A stretch of 64,000 nucleotides of DNA from Euglena gracilis (GCA_039621445.1 CP154955.1:24514064-24578063); one strand, 5' to 3'; positions 45,120 to 56,900 are shown, counted from the stretch's first letter. Notes: a model not told the origin generated them from the sequence alone. Numbers and translations are program-made.

Positions 45120-46600
45120 GTCTTGGAGGCGGGAGACAGGATCAGCTGGTTGTATATGGGAGGGGCACCAGATGAGATGGGCCCGGATGTTAGTGTAGCG
45201 TATAAAATTGAGGATCCGGCGAATAGCAGTGCATTGGTGGTGGTTAGATAGTGAGGGGGTGAAGGAGTTCAGAAGTGAGAGTGCTCCTAGGTTTTCACCA
45301 AAAATGGTAGGGGAGGAGTATCCGAGGTGGAAGGCGAGCTTAATGGCGGCTTCTAAGGCGAGCAATTCGGCCAGTTGTTGGGTGGGTTGGTTGTGTTGTA
45401 TTCGGATGATGCGGCATCCTGAGGAGGGTGTGTATAGGCCGATTTGTATTGTGCCGTGGATGATGGCGGCATCAGTGCAGACGGGGGGACAGGTAAGGGG
45501 GTGGGGAAGAGGATCGAGGGCGTACCAAGGCTGGAGGCGGAGGAGCAAGAGGTGAGCAATGGCACGGCGCATTTTTGGGTGGGCGTGGTCAATTCGTCGG
45601 TTGGTGAATTTGGTGAGGTACCAACTCCGGATATAAGCTGTACAGCCCTTGTGTGGCCGGGCATACCAGAGGAAGAAACCAGTAACGTGATCAAGCAACT
45701 TGGGGTGGAGGGGGGAGTGTGTGTTATTATGACAGCGAGTGCAAATGCACGGTTGGTGGTGACGGGGGTATTGGTGATGGAGCGTTGTTGGAGGTTGAAC
45801 ATTTTTCCTAGCCAAGTGACTTGTTGGCTGGGGGTGATGGAGGATTTGGTTGAGATAATGAGTTGGAGGGAGGTTAGGTGGGAGATAATGGTGGTGGTGA
45901 CAAGTTGGCAAGTGTGGGCAGACGGGGCGAGAATAAGAATGTCGTCATAATAGACAAATGTCCAAAAATGACGGTGGTGCAGGAGGTGTGGCAGGCAGGA
46001 GAAGGCGTCCTCGAGGAAGGTGTGGAGTGAAAGTTGGGCAGGATGGGGCTCATATTCCAACCAAAAGGCAGGCTATTGAAGAAGTATCCCTGCGTACGGA
46101 AGGCGTGGTGTGCACAGGGAGGTAGTAAGAGACTCCAAAAGAAATTGGTGAGGTCGATTGTGGTGGCCCACAGACAGCCGGGGGGGGGAGTTACTAATGA
46201 CTGCGGCTATGTCAGAGAAGTTCGGGAGGTGGAAGGCGGGTGGGGAGAAGAAGGTGTTCGCCCAACGTAGGTCAGCTATGAAGCTTGCTTTACTTTGGGA
46301 TTTCGGGTGGGCGAAGCAGGTCAGGTTGGAGCGGGCGATGGTGGGGGTTGGGGGGTTCATTATAGGGTAAAGGAAACGGTTGTGGGCCAGGGTGCGGAGA
46401 AGGAGGGCTGTTAGGTGTGAGGGTCGGCCTTGGAGATGGTTTGGCGGGTGTGCAGTGTATAGATTTTGGAGGTCTTGTGGGGGGACGATGGAGGTCCAAA
46501 TGTGCAAGGGGATGGGGCAGGCTCCACGGGGTTTGAGTGCCCATTCTTGGCCTGGACCCAGTGTCTCACTTTTGACCTTTGTGGCATTGAACTTTTCAAA
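45120..46600 (-). pseudogene. Frameshifted reverse transcriptase / RNase H gene
   Basis: Successive minus-strand frames give: SKASFIADLRWANT; IDLTNFFWSLLL (46,130-46,160) with LPFGWNMSP; VYYDDILILAPS (YYDD at 45,941-45,952); VTWLGKMF; then an RNase H region with TDAA, AELLALEAA and WCPSHIQPADPVSR. At least two frame changes and an internal stop break it. The third RNase H acidic position reads GEN where Asp-Asn is usual. No integrase or protease is visible. The compact RT-RNase H order and PADPxSR ending recall DIRS-like or pararetrovirus-like enzymes; the class is unresolved. Confidence 0.7.
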
Positions 46601-46619
46601 ACTTCCAGCACGGCACAAA

Positions 46620-47340
46620 CAAAGGCAGGACTTCTTTGAGGTTCAATCAGTGACCCACGCAATCAGTGTAAGCATTTTGCTCCCTACAGAACAATTGTCA
46701 TTCTTCAATGGTTGTGCAATCTTGAATTAAGAATTGCAGACTTGGCGAATCCTACACCCCCTTCCTTCAGAACATTCCTTGGAATGTCAATTGGCATTCG
46801 CAGGTCAAATCTGCCAAGTCAAAATTCCAACCTCGCCCTGATCTGCTGCCCGCCCCCCCCCCCCCCATGTGCCCGAATTGCCACCCCCCCTGGGCAGTCA
46901 TCCCTGGGCCCTGGGGGGGCCAACAAAAATGTACCCTGGGGGGAATTCGGGCAATCATGAAAAGGGGATCCTGATTTTTGTGCCCAGAATCGGGCAGCCA
47001 AAAAAAAAAGAATTGTGGGCAAAAAATCTGGGCAAGGCGGAAAATTTTCAGCTCCAAATGTCTTTATCCACTGGTCAGTTATGTGCCCTGCCGTACATCT
47101 GTGCCCATGCGGGCAAAACAGAGTACCCCCCCCTTGTGCCCTGACCCTTCCCCAACTGGGCAATGACATCCATCTCTTTGGTGCCTGCCCTTTTTAAGGG
47201 AAATCTGGGCAAATCAAAAGGGGAAAACCCAAAAGCAAAGTGCCCTGCAGGGCAAATCTCTACAAATGGTGGCTGGGCAATCACAAACCAAACCAGGAAA
47301 ATGCTTACACTTAAATTGCAATGAAATCACAGCAAACACA
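46620..47340. other. No gene seen
   Basis: Mixed sequence with a C run at 46,850-46,865 and several short frames. None shows a domain or intron motif I could support. Confidence 0.4.
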
Positions 47341-47344
47341 CATG

Positions 47345-47670
47345 GTTCAGCGCACAGGGAATGGCTTCAGCGGCTCCTCCTTCTTCCTCTTCTTAGATTG
47401 TAATCTCCTGATTCGTCTTTCCTTGGATGTCTCTTTTTGTTTCATCTTGTCTTCAGATTGATTGTCATCTTCTTCAGCAGCTTGCACAGCAACTTCCACT
47501 CTTGCTTGGGTAAATGAGGTCATTGGAAGGACATGATGATGAGCGACCTGAACATGTCCTTGCAAAACTGCTCCATTTTTTTTTTGCCACCATCAAAGAC
47601 ATTGCGTGTATTTTCTGATTCTGCTGTGATTGCCGTGACTAGGATCTTGAAGGTTTTTGTTTGTCTGTCC
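47345..47670 (-). CDS. Possible C-terminal coding fragment, Lys/Glu-rich
   Basis: Two overlapping minus-strand frames look protein-like: one with AEEDDNQSEDKMKQKETSKE and RRIRRLQSKKRKKEEP before a stop at 47,347, the other with KTFKILVTAITAESENTRNV. The basic tail resembles a nuclear localisation signal. A frame change or short intron would be needed to join them. The identity is unknown. Confidence 0.3.
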
Positions 47671-47734
47671 GTTTTGTTTTCGAAATGGTAATCTGGTGCA
47701 TTCTGATTTGTGTTTTGGTGGCCAATTTTTGGGC

Positions 47735-48140
47735 TACAAATGGTTGCCAGTTTTGGGCCACAAATGGTGGCCAGTTTTGGGCCACAGGTGCTGGCCAGTT
47801 TTGGGCCACACGTGGTGGCCAGTTTTTGGCCACAGGTGCTGGCCAGTTTTGGGCCACACGTGGTGGCCAGTTTATGGCCACAGGTGGCCAGTTTTGCGCC
47901 ACACATGGTGGCCAGTTTTTGGCCACAGGTGCTGGCCAGTTTTGGGCCACAGGTGGTGGCCAGTTTTTGGCCACAGGTGCTGGCCAGTTTTGGGCCACAG
48001 GTGGCCAGTTTTTGGCCACAGGTGCAGGCCAGTTTTGGGCCATAGGTGCTGGCCAGTTTTGGGCCACAGGTGATGGTCAGTTTTGGGCCACGTGTGCTGG
48101 CCAGTTTTGGGCCACGGGTGCTTGCCAGTTTTGGGGGGGG
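47735..48140. repeat. 24-bp minisatellite, about 17 units
   Basis: Unit TTTTGGGCCACAGGTGCTGG plus CCAG, with some 21- and 18-base variants. Because 24 and 21 are multiples of three, several frames stay open (for example KLASTCGP repeats); this is a repeat effect, not evidence of a protein. Confidence 0.95.
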
Positions 48141-48335
48141 GCAAGCGCAAGGGTTCTCTATTTTTTGCAAATACGTTGAAAAGTCCCAAGTCCTTCCGAC
48201 AAAAGTAAAAGAGAAACTCGTCGCATACCCGAGAGGAACGCAAATCTTCATTACGTGCAATACTTCCACCAACGTCTTCCATACTACGGACGAGTGAAAT
48301 TTTTGAAAAAATGCCTGAAATTTTCAACGGCCGGC

Positions 48336-48643
48336 CATAGGAGGTGTACGGGTCGCGGGCGGGGTCGCGGGGGGGTCGCGGGGGGGGGTCACGGGGGGAA
48401 CATGACAGTTTTGACTGGCCACACGTGGCCAGTGTGACCTCACATGCAACGTCACATACAACCTATTTTTAGAACTTATGGGTCCAAAAATAGATCCAAT
48501 TGGGAATTTATCACACATTTTTGGCAAATTTGATTCCTAATTTGGGTGCCAATTCCTAATTAGGTGCCATTTTTTGGCACCTACTGGGATGCGGAAACCC
48601 TCCATGTGTGGGTCGCGGGGGGGGGGGGTCGCGGGGGGTACAC
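48336..48643 (+). repeat. G-rich bracketed element, family I, copy 2
   Basis: Same core as 27,866-28,172 (AACATGACAGTTTTGAC to CGGAAACCCTCCATGTGTGG) between GGGTCGCGGGGG arrays, on the same strand. Confidence 0.75.
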
Positions 48644-49077
48644 AAATTTCACGATGGAAAATTTTAAAGAGGGACTTGAATGCCCAGTCTTGGCATCACC
48701 ATCAACTCGTTGTAACATCGATAAGCTATGGTGGAGGCACACAACCAAGTGATGCCCTGGTTCTGTCCACACCAGACCTCGGGGGGAGAATACGTGCCCC
48801 ACGCTGAAGGGCCATTGATCATCCGGGGCAAAGGATTGTGTTCAGGGGAAAAAACGACAGGGCCACAATGTTTAAGAGCAGGATTGATGACATAAAAATG
48901 ACGGGCGGGGTAACAATTTGTATGATTGTCCAAGACAAGGGATCGACTGTCGGCAAAAAAAACTACAAATGACACAACTGTGTAAATGTCAGCACCCCCG
49001 GCAAACAAACAGACTGAGCTTCCTCGTAAAACCCTCTGACCAAGCTCAAGTTGCTGGGCCTCAACACCTTCTATTAG

Positions 49078-49148
49078 GTGTTCCGTGTTCTGATCCCGTT
49101 TTTTCACCTTTTCCGGTGAAAAAAAAACGGGATCAGAACACGGAACAC
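49078..49148. repeat. Long hairpin
   Basis: GTGTTCCGTGTTCTGATCCC, then GTTTTTTCACC, pairs with GGTGAAAAAAAAACGGGATC, AGAACACGGAACAC across a TTTTCC loop; only the T/A run lengths differ. Stem of about 31 bp. Confidence 0.9.
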
Positions 49149-49239
49149 AATTGAAACCGTGTTCGTAGTCCACGATTTACAGCATCATGTGGAAAACCGT
49201 GTTCTAGTTCACGTGATTCGCGCCAAAAATGGCGATTTT

Positions 49240-49465
49240 GGTGAACACAGGTTGATATTTGGGTAAACACGTTTTTTGACCGTCAACCGTGTTCAGAACA
49301 CGGGTTGACTACAAAAAACCCTGTTTAGAACAGGGTTGGATGAATCGAAAAACGGTTAATCGCTTGTGACCACCAGTTAATCGATCGTTTGTGGGGGGGA
49401 CAATTAACCATGGTTAATCGAAAAACGGTTAATCGCTTGTGCCCCCCTCCCCCCGATTAATCGAC
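49240..49465. repeat. GTTCAGAACACGG and TTAATCG repeats, left flank of satellite
   Basis: CCGTGTTCAGAACACGG palindromes and GGTTAATCGCTTGTG units. The same two motifs flank the satellite on the right (55,880-56,090). Confidence 0.75.
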
Positions 49466-49639
49466 TTTTTTTTTGAAGTTTGTGCCACCCATTGAGCCAG
49501 TGTTGACCGAAGGGGAAAAGTTGTGTGCCACATGGCCGTTTGGAAGGTGCTTTGTGCAAAATTATTTTAAGTTTTCATTTCTCTTTTTGAAGGAAAGAAC
49601 TATCGCAGGAAATCATTGATTTTGCTGGCTGTTTAAAAA

Positions 49640-49720
49640 CGTGTTCAGCCCGCCAAATGCTTGCCCTGAAATTTGTGATCATGAACACATTTTCCATTAG
49701 GGCATCTGTGGCAAGGCACG
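49640..49720 (-). repeat. Copy of the CACAGATGCC repeat, family C
   Basis: On the minus strand CACAGATGCCCTAATGGAAA is followed by ATGTGTTCATGATCACAAAT and a segment matching 60,265-60,330. Confidence 0.75.
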
Positions 49721-49940
49721 TGCTACCAATTATTTTTATAGACTTTCCAAGTGCGTTGCGCTGCGCACTCACTTCAACTTTTGATGGAAGATTTGTAAAA
49801 CATACCTCCAATGCATGAGGCTTGTCTTTTGGGTGAAAGCGTCTTGACGCATTTTGAGGATTTTGAGGAGGCAGAAAAGTTGCAGCATTACTCAACAACA
49901 CTACTCAAGGGAAGGGACACTTTGAATTTTTTTGTGGCGG

Positions 49941-49984
49941 TTACTGTCCCCAGAAAAAATAACAACCGGAAAAAATAACAACCC
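49941..49984. repeat. Left inverted repeat bounding the satellite
   Basis: TTACTGTCCCCAGAAAAAAT plus AACAACCGGAAAAAATAACAACCC. The reverse complement occurs at 55,817-55,876 on the other side of the satellite array, with one extra unit. Confidence 0.85.
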
Positions 49985-50083
49985 AAGCCTTTCAGGTTGT
50001 TATCTTTTCGGTTGTTATTTTTCCAAATTTTTTCCTGTGTAAAGGCCCCGCCTTCGCCATGGCTCTTTGGATACTTTCTCATG

Positions 50084-53000
50084 AAGGATGGCCGACCTCT
50101 ACCCGGGGCAGAGCGCTTGTTTGTAGAGCGCCGGCGCGGCCGATTTTGGCCTAAATCGACCGAAAAACGACGTTTTTTGGGGCCCCCGTTGCCAGAGTGC
50201 TATTTTGCGCCTCCCGGGCGGTAACTGCTGCGTTTTACGCACGCCCGCCGCGGGCAAATTTGTGCCTGTCCGGCCGGCACCCTTCGCAACAGTCAGGTGA
50301 AGGATGGCCGACCTCTACCCGGGGCAGAGCTCGTTTTTGGAACGCCGGCGCGGCCGATTTCGGCCGAAAACGACCGAAAAACGACGTTTTTGGGGCGTCC
50401 GTTGCGAAAGTGCTATTTTGCGCCTCCCGGGCGGTAACTGCTGCGTTTTATGCACGCCCGCCGCGGTCAAAATTGTGCCTGTCCGGCCGGCACCCTTTTC
50501 AACAGTCAGGTAAAGTATCGCCGACCTCTACCCGGGGCAGAGCGGTCGTTTTTGGAGCGCCGGCGCGGCCGATTTCGGCTGAAAACGACCGAAAAACGAC
50601 GTTTTTGGGGCCTCCGTTGCCAAAGTGCTATTTTGCGCCTCCCGGGCGGTAACTGCTGCGTTTTACGCACGCCCGCCGCGGGCAAAATTGTGCCTGTCCG
50701 GCCGGCACCCTTTTCAACAGGTAGGTAAAGGATGGCCGACCTCTACCCGGGGCAGAGCGCTCGTTTTTGGAGCGCCGGCACGGCCGATTTTGGCCGAAAA
50801 CGACTGAAAAACGACGTTTTTTGGGTCGTCCGTTGCCAAAGTGCTATTTTGCGCCTCCCGGGCGGTAACTGCTGCGTTTTACGCACGCCCGCCGCGGGCA
50901 AAATTGTGCCTGTCCGGCCGGCACCCTTCGCAAACAGTCGGGTGAAGGATCGCCGACCTCTACCCGGGGCAGAGCTCGTTTTTGGAACGCCGGCGCGGCC
51001 GATTTCGGCCGAAAACGACCGAAAAACGACGTTTTTTTGGGGCGTCCATTGCGAAAGTGCTATTCTGCTCCTCCCGGGCGGTAACTGCTGCGTTTTACGC
51101 ACGCCCGCCGCGGACAAAATTGTGCCTGTCCGGCAGGTACCCTTCGCAACAGTCAGGTAAAGGATCGCCGACCTCTACCCGGGGCAGAGCGCTCGTTTTT
51201 GGAGCGCCGGCTCGGCCGATTTTGGCCGAAAACGACCGAAAAACGACGTTTTTTGGGTCGTCCGTTGCCAAAGTGCTATTTTGCGCCTCCCGGGCGGTAA
51301 CTGCTGCGTTTTACGCACGCCCGCCGCGGGCAAAATTGTGCCTGTCCGGCCGGCACCCTTCGCAACAGTCAGGTGAAGGATCGCTCTCCTCTACCCGGTT
51401 TTTTTTTTTTTTTGCCGCGCGGGCGCGCGGCCATTTCGCCGACACGAAAAAAAAACGTTTTTTTTTTGGGGCGTCCATTGCGAAAGTGCTATTCTGCTCC
51501 TCCCGGGCGGTAACTGCTGCGTTTTACGCACGCCCGCCGCGGACAAAATTGTGCCTGTCCGGCAGGTACCCTTCGCAACAGTCAGGTAAAGGATCGCCGA
51601 CCTCTACCCGGGGCAGAGCGCTTGTTTTTGGAGCGCCGGCTCGGCCGATTTTGGCCGAAAACGACCGAAAAACGACGTTTTTTGGGTCGTCCGTTGCCAA
51701 AGTGCTATTTTGCGCCTCCCGGGTGGTAACGGCTGCGTTTTACGCACGCCCGCCGCGGGCAAAATTGTGCCTCTCCGGCCGGCACCCTTCGCAACAGTCA
51801 GGTGAAGGATCGCCGACCTCTACCCGGGGCAGAGCTCGTTTTTGGAACGCCGGCGCGGCCGATTTCGGCCGAAAACGACCGAAAAACGACGTTTTTTTGG
51901 GGCGTCCATTGCGAAAGTGCTATTCTGCGCCTCCCGGGCGGTAACTGCTGCGTTTTTTGCACGCCCGCCGCGGACAAAATTGTACTTCGCAACACAATTG
52001 GAGCGAAGTTTAAATCAAAAGAAAAAAAAAAACGTTTTTAAAACGAAATAAAACGACTATACGCGTTTTTGCTTTTCCCCGCGCCACCTTCGCAAAGTAT
52101 TTTTAAAAGGATCGCCCCTCTACCTCGCTTTTTAACGATTTCAAAAAAACGACGTTTTTTTCCATTTTCCCCTTGCTATTTGCTCCCGGCGGGCGGTCGG
52201 AGGTCCCCCGCCGCGGGAAAAGGAGGCAAAGTCGGGGAGAGCGCTCTACCCGGGGCTTTTGGAACGCCGGCACGGCCGATTTTGGCCGAAAACGACCGAA
52301 AAACGACGTTTTTTGGGTCGTCCGTTGCCAAAGTGCTATTTTGCGCCTCCCGGGTGGTAACGGCTGCGTTTTACGCACGCCCGCCGCGGGCAAAATTGTG
52401 CCTCTCCGGCCGGCACCCTTCGCAACAGTCAGGTGAAGGATCGCCGACCTCTACCCGGGGCAGAGCTCGTTTTTGGAACGCCGGCGCGGCCGATTTCGGC
52501 CGAAAACGACCGAAAAACGATTGTCCGTTTTTTTTGGCGGGCCTCTGCCGTGCTACTCGGGTTTGCTGCGTTTTTTGCACGCCCGCCGCGGACAAAATTG
52601 TGCCTGTCCGGCAGGTACCCTTCGCAACAGTCAGGTGAAGGATCGCCGACCTCTACCCGGGGCAGAGCGCTCGTTTTTGGAGCGCCGGCTCGGCCGATTT
52701 TGGCCGAAAACGACCGAAAAACGACGTTTTTTGGGTCGTCCGTTGCCAAAGTGCTATTTTGCGCCTCCCGGGCGGTAACTGCTGCGTTTTACGCACGCCC
52801 GCCGCGGGCAAAATTGTGCCTGTCCGGCCGGCACCCTTCGCAAACAGTCGGGTGAAGGATCGCCGACCTCTACCCGGGGCAGAGCTCGTTTTTGGAGCGC
52901 CGGCACGGCCGATTTCGGCCGAAAACGACCGAAAAAACGACGTTTTTTGGGGCCTCCGTTGCGAAAGTGCTATTTTCCGCCTCCCGGGCGGTAACTGCTG

Positions 53001-55548
53001 CGTTTTACGCACGCCCGCCGCGGACAAAATTGTGCCTGTCCGGCAGGTACCCTTCGCAACAGTCAGGTAAAGGATCGCCGACCTCTACCCGGGGCAGAGC
53101 GCTCGTTTTTGGAGCGCCGGCTCGGCCGATTTTGGCCGAAAACGACCGAAAAACGACGTTTTTTGGGTCGTCCGTTGCCAAAGTGCTATTTTGCGCCTCC
53201 CGGGTGGTAACGGCTGCGTTTTACGCACGCCCGCCGCGGGCAAAATTGTGCCTCTCCGGCCGGCACCCTTCGCAACAGTCAGGTGAAGGATCGCCGACCT
53301 CTACCCGGGGCAGAGCTCGTTTTTGGAACGCCGGCGCGGCCGATTTCGGCCGAAAACGACCGAAAAACGACGTTTTTTTGGGGCGTCCATTGCGAAAGTG
53401 CTATTCTGCGCCTCCCGGGCGGTAACTGCTGCGTTTTTTGCACGCCCGCCGCGGACAAAATTGTGCCTGTCCGGCAGGTACCCTTCGCAACAGTCAGGTA
53501 AAGGATCGCCGACCTCTACCCGGGGCAGAGCGCTCGTTTTTGGAGCGCCGGCTCGGCCGATTTTGGCCGAAAACGACCGAAAAACGACGTTTTTTGGGTC
53601 GTCCGTTGCCAAAGTGCTATTTTGCGCCTCCCGGGTGGTAACGGCTGCGTTTTACGCACGCCCGCCGCGGGCAAAATTGTGCCTGTCCGGCCGGCACCCT
53701 TCGCAAACAGTCGGGTGAAGGATCGCCGACCTCTACCCGGGGCAGAGCTCGTTTTGGAAGAAGGAGAGGCAGATTTCGGACGAAGAAAAACGACCCGAAA
53801 AACGCGTGTTTTTTGGGGCCTCCGTTGGCGGAAAGTTGAATTTTCCGCCTCCCGGGCGGTAAAATGCGGTTTTACGCACGCCGCCGCGGGAACAAAAATT
53901 GATGCCTGTCGGCCGTGGTACCCTTCGCAACAGTCAGGTAAAGGATCGCCGACCTCTACCCGGGGCAGAGCGCTCGTTTTTGGAGCGCCGGCGCGGCCGA
54001 TCCTGGCCGAAAACGAGCAGAAAAACGACGTTTTTGGGGCCTCCGTTGCCAAAGTGCTATTTTGCGCCTCCCGGGCGGTAACTGCTGCGTTTTACGCACG
54101 CCCGCCGCGGGCAAAATTGTGCCTCTCCGGCCGGCACCCTTCGCAACAGTCAGGTGAAGGATCGCCGACCTCTACCCGGGGCAGAGCTCGTTTTTGGAAC
54201 GCCGGCGCGGCCGATTTCGGCCGAAAACGACCGAAAAACGACGTTTTTTGGGTCGTCCGTTGCCAAAGTGCTATTTTGCGCCTCCCGGGCGGTAACTGCT
54301 GCGTTTCTTGCACGCCCGCCGTGGTCAAAATTGTGCCTGTCCGGCCGGCACCCTTCGCAACAGTCAGGTGAAGGATCGCCGACCTCTACCCGGGGCAGAG
54401 CTCGTTTTTGGAACGCCGGCGCGGCCGATTTCGGCCGAAAACGACCGAAAAACGACGTTTTTTGGGTCGTCCGTTGCCAAAGTGCTATTTTGCGCCTCCC
54501 GGGCGGTAACTGCTGCGTTTTTTGCACGCCCGCCGTGGTCAAAATTGTGCCTGTCCGGCCGGCACCCTTCGCAACAGTCAGGTGAAGGATCGCCGACCTC
54601 TACCCGGGGCAGAGCGCTCGTTTTTGGAGCGCCGGCTCGGCCGATTTTGGCCGAAAACGACCGAAAAACGACGTTTTTTGGGTCGTCCGTTGCCAAAGTG
54701 CTATTTCGCGCCTCCCGGGCGGTAACTGCTGCGTTTTTTGCACGCCCGCCGTGGTCAAAATTGTGCCTGTCCGGCCGGCACCCTTCGCAAAACATCGCCG
54801 ACCTCTACCCGGGGCAGAGCGCTCGTTTTTGGAGCGCCGGCTCGGCTGATTTTGGCCGAAAACGACCGAAAAACGACGTTTTTTGGGTCGTCCGTTGCCA
54901 AAGTGCTATTTTGCGCCTCCCGGGCGGTAACTGCTGCGTTTTATACGCACGCCCGCCGCGGGCAAAATTGTGCCTGTCGGGCCGGCACCCTTTTCAACAG
55001 TCAGGTAAAGGATCGCCGACCTCTATCCGGGGCAGAGCGCTCCTTTTTGGAGCGCCGGGTTGGCTGATTTTGGCCTAAAACTACCAAAAAAACGACGTTT
55101 TTTTGGGGCGTCCGTTGCCAAAGTGCTATTTTGCGCCTCCCGGGCGGTAACTGCTGCGTTTTACGCACGCCCGCCGCGGGCAAAATTGTGCCTGTCCGGC
55201 CGGCACCCTTCGCAAACCTTCGGGTGAAGGATCGCCGACCTCTACCCGGGGCAGAGCTCGTTTTTGGAGCGCCGGCGCGGCCGATTTCGGCCGAAAACGA
55301 CCGAAAAACGACGTTTTTGGGGGCGTCCGTTGCCAAAGTGCTATTTTGCGCCTCCCGGGCGGTAACTGCTGCGTTTTACGCACGCCCGCCGCGGGCAAAA
55401 TTGTGCCTGTCCGGCCGGCACCCTTTTCAACAGTAAGGTAAAGGATCGCCGACCTCTACCCGGGGCAGAGCGGTCGTTTTTGGAGCGCCGGCACGGCCGA
55501 TTTTGGCCGAAAACGACCGAAAACGACGTGTTTTGGGGCGTCCATTAG
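50084..55548. repeat. 215-bp GC-rich satellite array, about 25 units
   Basis: Each unit reads GATCGCCGACCTCTACCCGG, then CGTTTTTGGAGCGCCGG, CCGAAAACGACCGAAAAACG, TGCCAAAGTGCTATTTTGCG, CCTCCCGGGCGGTAACTGCT, CACGCCCGCCGCGG and CCGGCACCCTTCGCAACAGT. Spacing between successive units measured 213-217 bases. A few units are damaged (51,377-51,470; 52,000-52,260; 53,750-53,930). Two or three sub-types alternate (AGCTCGTTTTTGGAACG versus AGCGCTCGTTTTTGGAGCG). Long frames through the array have no domain and reflect the absence of stops in the unit. Confidence 0.95.
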
Positions 55549-55816
55549 GTCAAATATTGGAAATAGCCAAGCTTTGATTGTCCCTTCCAGTACCTGCCAA
55601 AAAGAGAAGAAAAAAATCTTCAATAGTAAAACCTGTTGGTATACTGTGCGGTATTTTCTGGCTGCAGCAACAAAGGGGTTTGCTCATCCATACTGGCCCC
55701 GCCACCCTCTCAGCCAGGCCAAGTGTCAGATATTGACGTCGGTGACCTGATTTGATGACCTGGACCCAGTTTTTCGTGAATTCCATATTGACATCCTTGT
55801 TGCTCTGAAGCCTTCC

Positions 55817-55876
55817 GGGTTGTTATTTTTCCGGTTGTTATTTTTTCCGGTTGTTATTTTTTCCGGGGACAGTAAT
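55817..55876. repeat. Right inverted repeat bounding the satellite
   Basis: GGGTTGTTATTTTTCCGGTT, then GTTATTTTTTCC repeats ending CCGGGGACAGTAA; the reverse complement of 49,941-49,984. Confidence 0.85.
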
Positions 55877-55879
55877 CGA

Positions 55880-56090
55880 AATTAATCGAGGGGAAAGCAC
55901 AGTTAATCGAAAATTGGTTAATCGCTTGTTGACCCCCAGTTAACCATGGTTAATCGCTTGACCCCAATAATAACGGTTAATTGCCCAACCCTGGTTCAGA
56001 ACACGGTTGACTGCGAAAAACCGTGTTCAGAACACGGGTTGACTGCGAAAAACCGTGTTCAGAACACGGGTTGACTGCAAAAAACCATGT
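55880..56090. repeat. TTAATCG and GTTCAGAACACGG repeats, right flank
   Basis: GGTTAATCGCTTGTTGACCC and three head-to-tail units of CCGTGTTCAGAACACGGGTT plus GACTGCGAAAAA. They mirror the left flank at 49,240-49,465. Confidence 0.8.
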
Positions 56091-56179
56091 TCGTCCACGT
56101 GTACGTTTCCAAAAAAAAACCGTGTTCACAATTGAAATTTTTTTACGTGAAACTTTTCTCTTTACCCCACCCTTCCTCA

Positions 56180-56319
56180 GCCATGCTGCGCCTGGCTAAC
56201 CTACAAGAGTGCAAGATGCCAGCTCCCCCCACGGTGCAACAGTTTGTGGATGCCCAAGCAGATGCCTTGCTCGGTGAAATACCCCCACCAGATTTAGCTC
56301 CCACACCAAATGTGTGCAG
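56180..56319 (+). CDS. Possible exon, unknown
   Basis: A pyrimidine tract ending CCTTCCTCAG is followed by MLRLANLQECKMPAPPTVQQ and FVDAQADALLGEIPPPDL, then GTGAGT. Both ends look like conventional splice sites. The protein is not recognised; it may belong to the degraded retrotransposon just downstream. Confidence 0.35.
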
Positions 56320-56639
56320 AGTGAGTTGGCTGCCCCTGGAGATTCTATTTCTTCCAATGAGTGAGCCGGTGCATTGTCAGGTAATTCGGTGGTAGACCAC
56401 ACTGCCTGCAATACCATCCCAGTTGCGCTGCCAAGAACTTCAATAAGCGTTGAAAGGTGCACATGGTCTGCATTTTCTTCCTTGGACTTCTCATTTCTTG
56501 AAACCAAAAATAGCTTCATCTTTTTGGACTTCTTGGGCTCCGGGAGAGGAAGTCGGCAAAGGCATGTTTTCAGTTTGGCACTGGCACCATCCGCCCCCCA
56601 TTATGTACCTCCCCCCAGGAGGCCGAAACGGAGCTGGGC

Positions 56640-56900
56640 CGCCGGGCCGCCGGGCCCAGCCCTCCTGAAAGCAGTCCGCAATCGGGCCCCAGAGCTTGAG
56701 GCATGGTTACGTCTGTCTTACACACAACATTCCCACTCTCCTTCCCCTATGCTCCCATTATTTTCTCTGATGCCGCAAAACCACTTCCAAGGTTGTCTCA
56801 CCAGCCCCTCCTTCACGGCTCGATTATTCACTTGTCCCCCTTGGGTACATTCTCAACATGAATCAGAACTCCTTGGACTCTTCTCTGCCGCACGCCCGGC
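56640..56900 (+). pseudogene. Fragment of a related non-LTR retrotransposon (RT region)
   Basis: LLKAVRNRAPELEAWLRLSY plus TQHS aligns by eye with ASRERCPEMVTWLETCYAEH of the intact element (42,650-42,715), which lies between RT motifs A and B. Downstream frames are broken. It is a different, diverged member of the same group. Confidence 0.45.

Noticed and set aside
47520-48272. Minus-strand frame of 250 codons with repeated KLAST-type peptides
   Set aside because: Explained by the 24-bp minisatellite, which is open in several frames on both strands.
50084-55436. Many frames of 100-320 codons through the 50-55 kb region, including one at 50,982-51,944
   Set aside because: Several frames of the 215-bp unit lack stops, so any run of units stays open; the unit is not a multiple of three over many copies, and no domain is seen.
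50084-55548. CRISPR-like array
   Set aside because: Repeat unit is ~215 bp with no unique spacers, and the context is eukaryotic.
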